Positions 8,000 to 13,617 of a stretch of 13,654 nt of DNA are shown piece after piece (the stretch's first letter is position 1; the number at the start of each line of letters is the position of its first letter). The stretch is from Bacteroidales bacterium (GTDB lineage Bacteria; Bacteroidota; Bacteroidia; Bacteroidales; P3), in the NCBI GenBank assembly GCA_900771365.1, contig CAAGNU010000325.1:1-13654 (forward strand), in the 5' to 3' direction. Under the pieces are notes generated by a model. That model had not been told where the DNA came from. It made no database searches and worked only from the letters and a program-made list of their open reading frames with translations. The position numbers and the translations under genes are program-made.

Positions 8000-9289
8000 T
8001 TATTGGATCTTTTTTAATCGATTTAACGAAACCAGCCTATCATAGCGGTCGTTAGGGCCGCGATAATAGACATAGACCGTATAGGTGTTGGGGGTCTCGT
8101 AATGGTCGCCCTCCAAGGTTGCCGTCAAGCCCTCGACCTCGCCCACGGGGACAAAGAGCAGCTGATAGGCGTAATAGCCTTGCTTGAGCAGCAGGCGCTT
8201 GGTGTAGGCGTGCATCTCGGGATTGTAATCCATGCGGCTCTGATCGTCGAGATGCCACTGTGTGAGGTCTCCAACAATATGGATGCTGCCGTTCATGAAG
8301 GGGTACTTCATCGGCAGCGAGAAATTCACGTAGACATAATCCGCCTGGGTCTGCTTGTCGTCACGGTCCCACACATTCACCTTCATGCCGCCATTCAGTG
8401 TCTGCTCGGTGAGATAGTTCTTGCTGGAGCGGTCCTCCATGGGGCGCAGCATGGCGTACAGCTCGCCGCCGTACTCATCGACACGCAGCACATTGTACAT
8501 GGCTGTACGGATATTGCTCACATCAAAGTAGCGGAAAGCGTTGCCACAATAGAAGACATTCTCCTTTCGATTGCGATAGCAGAGGGCGTTGCGCTCATAG
8601 CCGCTGAACTGAAGGGTACGAATATTGTCCAGCCTCCCGTTCTGCTGAACCACCACAGAGAAAAAGGCGGGGTTCATCGAAGGCATCATCATGTCGCCAC
8701 GATAGTCGGTATTCGGCTCCAAGGTGACGTCCACCTCCCTGCGCTCCGTGATAGAGATGTTGTCGTAAGGTACGGTCACCTGGGCATTCATCTTTATCGA
8801 ACCCTCTGTGACGCAGAAACGGCGGGTGAAAAGCACGCTGTCGGGACCCTCTTGCGGGAAAACCGTCACCACATAGTTGCCCGAAATCAGCAACTGGCTA
8901 TACTGCGCGGGGATATACTCATAGTAGTTCACATAGTCGGTCAAAGTGGTGAACGAATTGGAGAAATTGTCAATCGGTCCCTCGTCGAAGCCATTCACAA
9001 ACTCGAACGGCTCCATATCATCCACGCGCCAGTCCTTGTCGCAATGACGGATGCGGTAGCGGTAGCTCCCAACTTCAGCACCCAGCACGTCGAAACGGAG
9101 CAGCAGTCTGTCCTCGCCGCCCAAGGCAAGCACGGGCTCCTCAAGTTCCACGCCGTTCTTGTACAGCAACACCGTCTTCACAGACTCCGACCAGTTGGAA
9201 TCGGTCACAGACTGAGCCTTGAGCGAAACTGTGGCGAAACAACAATACGTCAACAAGGGCATGAACCACAAAAAGATACTCCGTTTCAT
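8000..9289 (-). CDS. Type IX secretion system plug protein (DUF5103 family)
   Basis: The 429-residue protein belongs to the DUF5103 family. A member was identified as the plug that closes one side of the giant SprA/Sov outer-membrane translocon in Flavobacterium, so a periplasmic role in T9SS is expected. It has an N-terminal signal peptide (about 1-25, ending SLKAQ). Family landmarks are YRYRIRHCDKDW (76-87), FVNGFDEGPIDNFSNSFTT (97-115), SGNYVVTVFP (136-145), YCGNAFRYFDV (247-257), ADYVYVNFSL (316-325), GDLTQWH (340-346) and the end TPNTYTVYVYYRGPNDRYD. The frame extends upstream to 9496. I chose the ATG at 9289 because it begins the signal peptide and follows an excellent promoter at 9319-9349, whereas the longer form would start inside the neighbouring gene. 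It heads the minus-strand block, directly upstream of an M6 protease carrying a T9SS tail. Confidence 0.92.
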   Translation of the reverse strand: MKRSIFLWFMPLLTYCCFATVSLKAQSVTDSNWSESVKTVLLYKNGVELEEPVLALGGEDRLLLRFDVLGAEVGSYRYRIRHCDKDWRVDDMEPFEFVNGFDEGPIDNFSNSFTTLTDYVNYYEYIPAQYSQLLISGNYVVTVFPQEGPDSVLFTRRFCVTEGSIKMNAQVTVPYDNISITERREVDVTLEPNTDYRGDMMMPSMNPAFFSVVVQQNGRLDNIRTLQFSGYERNALCYRNRKENVFYCGNAFRYFDVSNIRTAMYNVLRVDEYGGELYAMLRPMEDRSSKNYLTEQTLNGGMKVNVWDRDDKQTQADYVYVNFSLPMKYPFMNGSIHIVGDLTQWHLDDQSRMDYNPEMHAYTKRLLLKQGYYAYQLLFVPVGEVEGLTATLEGDHYETPNTYTVYVYYRGPNDRYDRLVSLNRLKKIQ

Positions 9290-9318
9290 TCTATTTATAA
9301 TGTATACATAACTAAATG

Positions 9319-9349
9319 CAAAGATACGAAAAAAAAATGATATGACAAA
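9319..9349 (-). promoter_or_regulatory. Bacteroidota-type promoter for the plug/M6/miaB block
   Basis: On the minus strand TTTG (9349-9346), a 19-nt spacer and TATCTTTG (9326-9319) match the Bacteroidota sigma-ABfr consensus TTTG-N19-TAnnTTTG exactly. Transcription should start near 9315, leaving a leader of about 25 nt before the ATG at 9289. No comparable promoter was found between the downstream genes. Confidence 0.85.
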
Positions 9350-9379
9350 AAAAATATGCTGTCCCAGAATGAGACAGCA
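9347..9379 (-). terminator. Intrinsic terminator of the small lipoprotein gene
   Basis: Read on the minus strand, TGCTGTC (9379-9373) pairs with GACAGCA (9363-9357) over a 9-nt interior that can form one more C-G pair. A TA and eight T residues (9354-9347) follow. It lies 26 nt beyond the lipoprotein stop codon. Its T-run shares bases with the -33 TTTG of the next promoter. Confidence 0.75.
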
Positions 9380-9404
9380 CATTTCATGGTAAAGAGGCAG
9401 CCTA

Positions 9405-9614
9405 TTAAAGGGTGCACTCAACACCAGTCTTAGGATTCTCAACCAAGATCTTATTGAGATCCGAACACTTGCTATAAGTATCTCTATCCAATTCAACCTC
9501 GTTGGTCAAAGTAACAACACCAGCCACATAGGTTTTGCAGGTGCAAACTTTGTTGCAAGAGCTAAAGCAAGCCACAGTTGCGATAACGGCGAGAGCCAAA
9601 ACGATTTTCTTCAT
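9405..9614 (-). CDS. Small Cys-rich putative lipoprotein
   Basis: This is a 69-residue protein of unknown function. The N-terminus (MKKIVLALAVIATVACFSSC) is a typical Bacteroidales lipoprotein signal. Lipidation is most likely at C20, just after FSS, giving a mature chain starting CNKVCTC; C16 is a less likely site. The mature part has cysteines at 24, 26, 50 and 67 in a CTC...KCSDL...VECTL pattern, enough for two disulphides. Small lipoproteins opening with a CTC motif recur in Bacteroidales, but I know of no assigned role. It has its own -7 element and terminator, so it looks monocistronic. The coding strand is AT-richer than the block downstream. Confidence 0.82.
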   Translation of the reverse strand: MKKIVLALAVIATVACFSSCNKVCTCKTYVAGVVTLTNEVELDRDTYSKCSDLNKILVENPKTGVECTL

Positions 9615-9653
9615 ATTGATGAATTTTTAAGGTTAAAAAATTTTTCTTGTTTG

Positions 9654-9661
9654 CAAAAATA
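9654..9661 (-). promoter_or_regulatory. -7 promoter element of the small lipoprotein gene
   Basis: TATTTTTG on the minus strand (9661-9654) matches TAnnTTTG and lies 40 nt before the ATG at 9614. No TTTG is found at the expected 19-nt spacing, so the -33 box is absent or degenerate. Confidence 0.6.
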
Positions 9662-10062
9662 CGCATTTTTTTTGATATATGCTGCGTTTGTGCAAAAAAA
9701 ATCAACCTTCAGAAAGCGTAGTACATGAAAATCAGCATGATAAAATACCACTTAGGGTCAACATACCACCCCTGCCCCACCCTACTTTCATTCATCAAAC
9801 GCACCTTTTTCTCGAAAAATAAGGTCATTTCCGAACCCACAGATTAATCTATCAAAAAAAACAACCTTGCAAAACAACCACTACTCAATGATTACCAATA
9901 TATTACATTAAAATATAGCTGTTTTTTGATTTTTTAGTCCAAAAAGGGTAAAAAATGGGAAAAACAGCCCATTACGAAACGAAAAAACAACGTCCTCACC
10001 CTACTAAATCAAAAAAAATTTCATTATAAATCAATAATTTGAGACAAGAATAAAAAAAATAT
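9662..10062. other. AT-rich gap with no recognisable gene
   Basis: About 400 nt lie between the lipoprotein promoter and the tRNA promoter. The base composition is much more AT-rich than the flanking genes, with many A- and T-runs. No ORF with a plausible start or family resemblance was seen. The only structure noted is the large inverted repeat at 9918-9968. Confidence 0.6.
9918..9968. repeat. Large imperfect AT-rich hairpin
   Basis: Nested inverted repeats: GCTGTTTTT (9918-9926) with AAAAACAGC (9960-9968), then ATTTTTTA (9929-9936) with TAAAAAAT (9949-9956), then CC with GG around an A5 loop. Small internal loops separate the stems. There is no T-run after it on the plus strand. On the minus strand, TTTTT lies within the stem itself. 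A terminator, a small-RNA stem or a protein site are all possible. Confidence 0.5.
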
Positions 10063-10093
10063 TTTGTCAGTTCAGAAAAACTTCGTATCTTTG
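10063..10093 (+). promoter_or_regulatory. Bacteroidota-type promoter for the valine tRNA pair
   Basis: TTTG at 10063-10066, a 19-nt spacer and TATCTTTG at 10086-10093 match the consensus exactly. The predicted transcript starts near 10098, about 20 nt before the first tRNA. Confidence 0.88.
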
Positions 10094-10117
10094 CACTCGC
10101 TTTTCGAGAGAGAAAAT

Positions 10118-10192
10118 GATCTGTTAGCTCAGTTGGTTTAGAGCGCTTGCTTGACAGGCAAGAGGTCACAAGTTCAAATCTTGTACAGATCA
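10118..10192 (+). tRNA. tRNA-Val (anticodon GAC)
   Basis: A 75-nt cloverleaf. The acceptor stem pairs GATCTGT with ACAGATC, and the discriminator is A. The D-arm is GCTC-AGTTGGTTTA-GAGC. The anticodon arm is CTTGC-TTGACAG-GCAAG, with GAC at 10153-10155. The T-arm is ACAAG-TTCAAAT-CTTGT. All stems pair perfectly. The 3' CCA is not encoded. It should read GUC and GUU valine codons. Confidence 0.95.
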
Positions 10193-10200
10193 CAAAAACG

Positions 10201-10225
10201 AGGCGAGGCAATGCTTCGCCTTTTT
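10201..10225 (+). terminator. Intrinsic terminator between the two tRNAs
   Basis: AGGCGA (10201-10206) pairs with TCGCCT (10216-10221). Inner pairs GGC/GCT (one G-T) extend the stem to nine pairs with an AAT loop, and five T residues follow. It may end part of the transcription before the second tRNA, since no separate promoter is visible in the 45-nt gap. Confidence 0.6.
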
Positions 10226-10237
10226 CAATCAAAAGAA

Positions 10238-10312
10238 GGTCTGTTAGCTCAGTTGGTTTAGAGCGCTTCCTTCACACGGAAGAGGTCGACAGTTCGAATC
10301 TGCCACAGACCA
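10238..10312 (+). tRNA. tRNA-Val (anticodon CAC)
   Basis: A 75-nt cloverleaf. The acceptor stem pairs GGTCTGT with ACAGACC, and the discriminator is A. The D-arm is identical to that of the preceding tRNA. The anticodon arm is CTTCC-TTCACAC-GGAAG, with CAC at 10273-10275, reading GUG. The T-arm GACAG-TTCGAAT-CTGCC has one A-C mismatch (10289 with 10303). CCA is not encoded. Positions 3-31 match the upstream tRNA almost exactly, suggesting tandem duplication and divergence. Confidence 0.93.
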
Positions 10313-10319
10313 CACCACC

Positions 10320-10350
10320 AAGCCTCCGTTCGAGAACGGAGGCTTTTTTT
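10320..10350 (+). terminator. Strong intrinsic terminator after the tRNA pair
   Basis: AAGCCTCCGTTC (10320-10331) and GAACGGAGGCTT (10334-10345) are perfect complements. In practice they form an 11-12 bp GC-rich stem with a tiny loop. A run of seven T residues covers 10344-10350. Confidence 0.92.
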
Positions 10351-10408
10351 GTCTCTGCAAAACGCAATCTACTTCGAGCCAGCGTCCCTACACGCATCAT
10401 TCTTATAT

Positions 10409-10438
10409 AAAAAGAAGCGACACCCTCACGGGTGCCGC
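10409..10438 (-). terminator. Intrinsic terminator of the acyltransferase gene
   Basis: On the minus strand GCGGCACCC (10438-10430) pairs with GGGTGTCGC (10425-10417), with one internal mismatch and a GTGA loop. TTCTTTTT follows. The structure begins 24 nt after the acyltransferase stop codon. Confidence 0.8.
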
Positions 10439-10461
10439 CTCAACATCATAAAAAAAAGCAT

Positions 10462-11724
10462 TCAGATAATGGAACGGAAATAGTAGTAGACATCGCGCAA
10501 GCGGGCGAAGAGCAGGGGCATAAGGCGGGCGCTGAGAATGCTGAAGATTGAAATCATCAAGCCAGCGAAGAAGCCCTGAGTACACCAGAAAACGATAGCC
10601 ACCACTAATGTATATAGGAATTGAGCTATAAGGCGGATGCCATAATTGACCGAGCTGCGGAACTGCGGGTCTTTGATCTTGTACTTCGGGATGAGGTGCG
10701 TGGGGAGGTATACCGGAATGTTGCTGATAAGCCATTTCCCCCAGAGGTGCGACACGGACAGAAGGAGGACGAAGGCTACCAGAATGACGAATGTCCAGCC
10801 CACCTGGGTACTCGTGACATTCTTGGAGGCAAACCACAGCGGCACGCCCTTCTTGCGGCACTCCTCGGCAAAGGCGGCGCCTTCGGCATAGCAAGCCTCG
10901 CGCTGCTCCTCAGAGAGCCCGGCCATCTCAAGGCTGATATGTCGGCGAGCCTGAAAGCGACCCCACACATCGTTGCTGAGGACGAGCCTCTCAAGGGTCT
11001 CCTGTGTCTTGAGGTGGCAATAGGCATATTCCTCGTCGTAATGGTCCTGGCTGCCCACATGGTGCATCAAGTCCTTCAAAGCCGGGGTCAGGGCATCGCG
11101 CATCTGGTTGAGGGCCACAGGCTGGTTCTCCTTATACACCTCGGCAAACTGGCGGATATCGATAGGCTTGCCGTAGTTGACCACCACCGAGGCCTCGGGC
11201 TTCTCATACTCGTCGTAATCGATGCCCACAGGGAGGATGTAGAGCGGTGTGTCGCCCAGCTCAAGCTGCGTGGCTCCCGCTATGCGGAACATGCCCTTCA
11301 CCAAGGGGAGCAGCTGATGCCTGTCGTTATGGCGTCCTTCGGCCATGAGGCAGAGGGGGACGTTCTTCTCAATAACCTCGCGAGCCGTGTCGAAAATCTC
11401 CTCATTACGACCAAGCTGGTCGCGACCGTCGCGGATGCGGTACACGGGGCTGATGCGGAGCCAAGTGAGTATGGCTCGGATGGCAGGCTTCTTAAAAATG
11501 TCGGCACGAGCCAAGAAGACGACAGGCTTGTTGAATGACTGGAGGATGAGCATCGGGTCCATGAGGGCATTCTGATGGCATGGCGCCACGATAAAATGCT
11601 CCCCAACGGGAATGTTTTCACGTCCCTTTTCTACAATTTTGCGATAATGACAGCGTGTGACATAGTTCGTAGCCAATGAGAACGCGCTATAAAAAAAGTT
11701 AAAATCAGCCAAACTATTTTTCAT
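10462..11724 (-). CDS. 1-acyl-sn-glycerol-3-phosphate acyltransferase-like membrane protein (PlsC superfamily)
   Basis: The 420-residue protein is a glycerolipid acyltransferase of the PlsC/LPLAT superfamily, which moves acyl chains to glycerol-phosphate lipids at the inner membrane. Visible blocks are the catalytic motif CHQNALMDP (H50...D56, with five residues between His and Asp rather than the usual four), FLARADIFKKP (70-80), MAEGRHND (127-134, in the place of FPEGTRS) and ILPVGIDYDEY (163-173). The catalytic domain ends near 225. The rest is a long extension with an alpha-helical region (230-300) and hydrophobic segments at about 306-327 and 363-390. The extension and the Hx5D spacing resemble Bacteroidota-type acyltransferases more than housekeeping PlsC, so the exact acceptor is uncertain. 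It is monocistronic and divergent from the DUF4294 gene. ATG 11724 is the only Met before the catalytic His at a suitable distance. Confidence 0.88.
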   Translation of the reverse strand: MKNSLADFNFFYSAFSLATNYVTRCHYRKIVEKGRENIPVGEHFIVAPCHQNALMDPMLILQSFNKPVVFLARADIFKKPAIRAILTWLRISPVYRIRDGRDQLGRNEEIFDTAREVIEKNVPLCLMAEGRHNDRHQLLPLVKGMFRIAGATQLELGDTPLYILPVGIDYDEYEKPEASVVVNYGKPIDIRQFAEVYKENQPVALNQMRDALTPALKDLMHHVGSQDHYDEEYAYCHLKTQETLERLVLSNDVWGRFQARRHISLEMAGLSEEQREACYAEGAAFAEECRKKGVPLWFASKNVTSTQVGWTFVILVAFVLLLSVSHLWGKWLISNIPVYLPTHLIPKYKIKDPQFRSSVNYGIRLIAQFLYTLVVAIVFWCTQGFFAGLMISIFSILSARLMPLLFARLRDVYYYFRSII

Positions 11725-11728
11725 GCTG

Positions 11729-11736
11729 CAAAATTA
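11729..11736 (-). promoter_or_regulatory. Possible -7 element of the acyltransferase gene
   Basis: TAATTTTG on the minus strand (11736-11729) matches TAnnTTTG but ends only 4 nt before the ATG at 11724. It would therefore give a leaderless or nearly leaderless mRNA. No TTTG lies at the proper -33 spacing. This may be a chance match in AT-rich DNA. Confidence 0.35.
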
Positions 11737-11775
11737 CAAAATATTTTTGACATTATTGAGTTATTATTGCAAAAT

Positions 11776-12384
11776 ATGATGAAAACCATGAAAAAAACTC
11801 TTTTCATAGCCATCGCTTTCATGCTCTTACAAGCTATGCAACCCGCTACTTGCCAAGAGGTTAAAAACCAAATTATATGCTTGGGCATCGTTTTGGATGG
11901 CGACACGGTACCCTACTATCGTTTGAAAGAAATCACCATCACTTCCTCGGCATCTCTGCTCACAGATCAGGAAATTCGCAAAAATCAACGCCTCATTCGC
12001 AACGTAAAAAAGATGCTTCCCTACGCAAAAATCGGCAAGCAGCGCCTCGACGCACTTGAGCGCAGCGTGGCCGACATGCCCAAGAAAGAGCGCAAGGAAG
12101 CCATCAAAGCCGCCGAGAAGACCCTCCTCGCCGAGTTCAGCGACGAACTCAAGGACTGCACCATCTCGCAGGGCAAAGTCCTCCTCAAGCTCATCGACCG
12201 CGAGACGGGCCGCACCTCCTACGTCCTCGTCGACGAGCTCCGCGGCAAGCTTCGCGCGGGCTTCTACCAGACCTTCGCACGCCTCTTCGGCTACAACCTC
12301 AAAGCCGGCTACGACCCACAGCACAACAAAGAGGACAACCTCATCGAACGCATCGTCATCTCCGTCGAACACGGAAGACTGTAA
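11776..12384 (+). CDS. DUF4294 family protein
   Basis: The 202-residue protein matches DUF4294, a Bacteroidota family of unknown function. A signal peptide is evident (KKTLFIAIAFMLLQAMQPATCQ), so it acts outside the cytoplasm, probably in the periplasm. Conserved stretches are VLDGDTVPYYRLKEITI (39-55), the basic and helical middle (65-120), KLIDRETGRTSYVLVDELRG (138-157) and FARLFGYNLKAGYDP (167-181). Three Met codons are close together (11776, 11779 and 11788). I took the first ATG, but a start at 11788 (198 residues) would give an equally good signal peptide. A TTG at 11767 is less likely. The coding strand moves from AT-rich at the 5' end to very C-rich after about 12040. The NlpC/P60 gene follows in the same direction 184 nt later. 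Confidence 0.87.
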   Translation: MMKTMKKTLFIAIAFMLLQAMQPATCQEVKNQIICLGIVLDGDTVPYYRLKEITITSSASLLTDQEIRKNQRLIRNVKKMLPYAKIGKQRLDALERSVADMPKKERKEAIKAAEKTLLAEFSDELKDCTISQGKVLLKLIDRETGRTSYVLVDELRGKLRAGFYQTFARLFGYNLKAGYDPQHNKEDNLIERIVISVEHGRL

Positions 12385-12452
12385 TCCCTAAGACGAGAAG
12401 GCACGAAAGCAGCCCCCGCCTCAATTCTCAATCAAAAGACGCCCCCCGCCCT

Positions 12453-12517
12453 CCCCTTTCGGAAAGGAGTGCCACAAAGTGGCGGGGTATGTTTCGAACA
12501 ATAACCCTTTATTCATC
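12453..12517 (+). repeat. 65-bp repeat, copy 1 (intergenic)
   Basis: 61 of 65 bases match copy 2 at 12809-12873, at an offset of 356 bp. The unit holds several short inverted repeats: CCTTT-CGG-AAAGG, GCCAC-AAA-GTGGC and TGTT-TCG-AACA. This copy lies between the DUF4294 and NlpC/P60 genes, after a 'caattctcaat' spacer tract, and ends 51 nt before the peptidase start codon. Read in one frame it encodes PFGKECHKVAGYVSNNNPL followed by FI. Confidence 0.9.
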
Positions 12518-12568
12518 TACAAACTGAAACCCAAAAGACAACAACTCCCGACCCAATTCCCAATTCAA

Positions 12569-13354
12569 ATGAAAGCCTATTGTTTCCTCGCCGCCGTGCC
12601 CATGCGCAGCATCCCATCCGACCGTGCCGAAATGGTCAACCAACTCCTCAAAGGCGACACCTTTGAAATCCTCGAACAACAAGAGAAATGGTCGCGCATC
12701 CGCTGCGACTACGATGGCTACGAAGGCTGGATAGACAACAAGCAATGGAAAGAAGATGATTCGACGATAAGAAGATTGGAAGATGAGAAAGACGGCAACC
12801 GCCCTGCACCCCTTTCGGAAAGGAGTGCCACAAAGTGTCGGGGTATGTTTCGAACAATAATCCCTTATTTATCTGGAATCCTTTGCCATTCCGAGACTGG
12901 GGAGTCTCGAGCAAAATGCTCGAAAACCCACCAATTCACCCCATCTCAATGCTTAACGCTCAATGCTCAGTTAAACGAAAGCCCCACCCAAGTCGCCATC
13001 ACACAATACCTCGACGCCCCCTATCTTTGGGGCGGGCGCACCACCATGGGAATAGACTGCTCAGGCCTCACTCAGGTGTGCTTCAAAGCCTGCGGCAAAT
13101 GGCTCCCGCGCGACGCCTCGCAGCAAGCCACGCAAGGCACCGAAGTGAAGAGCCTCGACGAAGCCCGTCGCGACGACCTCTGCTTCTTCTCCAACCCCGA
13201 AGGCCACATCATCCATGTGGGCATATACCTCGGCGACGGCCGCATCGTCCACGCCTCGGGACAAGTGCGCATCGACCGCCTCACCCCCCAGGGAATCTAC
13301 AACGAAGAACGCGGCTGCTATACCCATACCCTCGCCTGCATCCGCCGCATCTGA
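12569..13354 (+). CDS. SH3-NlpC/P60 (C40) peptidase with a repeat-derived linker
   Basis: The 261-residue product is an NlpC/P60 cysteine peptidase, a family that cuts D-Glu-meso-diaminopimelate type bonds in murein peptides. Residues 1-60 form an SH3-like domain typical of Bacteroidota homologues (VPMRSIPSDRAEMVNQLL, then YEGWIDNKQW). The C-terminal peptidase domain runs from about 141 to 261. C164 lies in GIDCSG, H216 in GHIIHVGIYLG, and H228 in IVHASG is the likely third catalytic residue. There is no signal peptide, as is usual for this subfamily. Residues ~80-137 are odd: they are encoded by a copy of the 65-bp repeat, two hairpins and a 'ctcaatgcttaacgctcaatgctc' type tract. From memory, related proteins have more structured sequence, often a second SH3 module, here. 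I chose ATG 12569 because it begins the SH3 consensus (MKAYC); the upstream extension to GTG 12479 is repeat copy 1. Confidence 0.88.
   Translation: MKAYCFLAAVPMRSIPSDRAEMVNQLLKGDTFEILEQQEKWSRIRCDYDGYEGWIDNKQWKEDDSTIRRLEDEKDGNRPAPLSERSATKCRGMFRTIIPYLSGILCHSETGESRAKCSKTHQFTPSQCLTLNAQLNESPTQVAITQYLDAPYLWGGRTTMGIDCSGLTQVCFKACGKWLPRDASQQATQGTEVKSLDEARRDDLCFFSNPEGHIIHVGIYLGDGRIVHASGQVRIDRLTPQGIYNEERGCYTHTLACIRRI
12809..12873 (+). repeat. 65-bp repeat, copy 2 (inside the peptidase gene)
   Basis: Four substitutions separate this from copy 1 (at 12482, 12505, 12508 and 12514 in copy 1 numbering). It is read through by the peptidase frame as SERSATKCRGMFRTIIPYL. Because the offset of 356 is not a multiple of three, the two copies lie in different phases relative to the gene. 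No target-site duplication was recognised at its edges. Confidence 0.9.
12892..12922. repeat. Two overlapping hairpins inside the peptidase linker
   Basis: CGAGACT-GGGG-AGTCTCG (12892-12909) overlaps by two bases with CGAGCA-AAA-TGCTCG (12908-12922). The DNA is translated as part of the linker (about residues 108-118). The paired, short-loop design resembles the hairpin array at 156-275 and the miaB 3'-end palindrome. Confidence 0.6.
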
Positions 13355-13361
13355 CACCTCC

Positions 13362-13539
13362 GATTTTAACATTTCCGACCCCCTTACACTTCGCCCCTTC
13401 CGCGGCTCGGAGAAACTCCGCCGTAGCTTCGCCGTACCTCCGCTCCACCTCCGCTCATAGAAGCGAAGTAAAAGCGGCCCTAAAACGTCCCTTCTGAGTC
13501 CCCCGAGCGGCTCTTCCGCCCACCAGATTTTAACATTTC
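13362..13539. repeat. 14-bp direct repeat GATTTTAACATTTC bounding a C-rich segment
   Basis: Identical 14-mers at 13362-13375 and 13526-13539 flank about 150 bp of C-rich, hairpin-bearing sequence. This could be a duplicated target or the ends of a small element. Alternatively the 14-mer is simply a repeated spacer word. Confidence 0.5.
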
Positions 13540-13617
13540 AAAGGATGCACAATAGGCGCTGAATTCAACCAACAAACGCAACAGAGTTGACCAGGCTGAC
13601 CATGTTTGTATCGTTTG

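Noticed and set aside
360..9290. Change of G-over-C strand bias across the window as a replication terminus signal
   Set aside because: The bias follows gene orientation and third-position C preference, and a 13-kb window is too short to judge.
8102..9340. 412-codon plus-strand ORF opposite the plug gene
   Set aside because: It is an antisense shadow. Its protein is rich in His, Ile and Val without domain motifs, while the minus strand encodes a recognisable family.
9290..9496. Upstream extension of the plug gene frame (69 more residues)
   Set aside because: It runs through the terminator, the promoter and part of the lipoprotein gene. The ATG at 9289 starts a clean signal peptide.
9996..10410. 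ORFs crossing the two tRNA genes on either strand
   Set aside because: They consist mostly of tRNA and terminator sequence translated by chance.
10621..11538. 305-codon plus-strand ORF opposite the acyltransferase
   Set aside because: It is an antisense shadow. The minus strand carries the acyltransferase motifs and a matching terminator.
12479..12568. GTG start extending the peptidase by 30 residues
   Set aside because: The extension is translated repeat copy 1. The SH3 consensus begins at ATG 12569.
12835..13497. 220-codon plus-strand ORF overlapping the peptidase
   Set aside because: It is an out-of-frame shadow of C-rich coding DNA, very rich in Pro, Arg and His, and the real frame has clear catalytic motifs. 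Only its first residues, from the repeat, are of interest.
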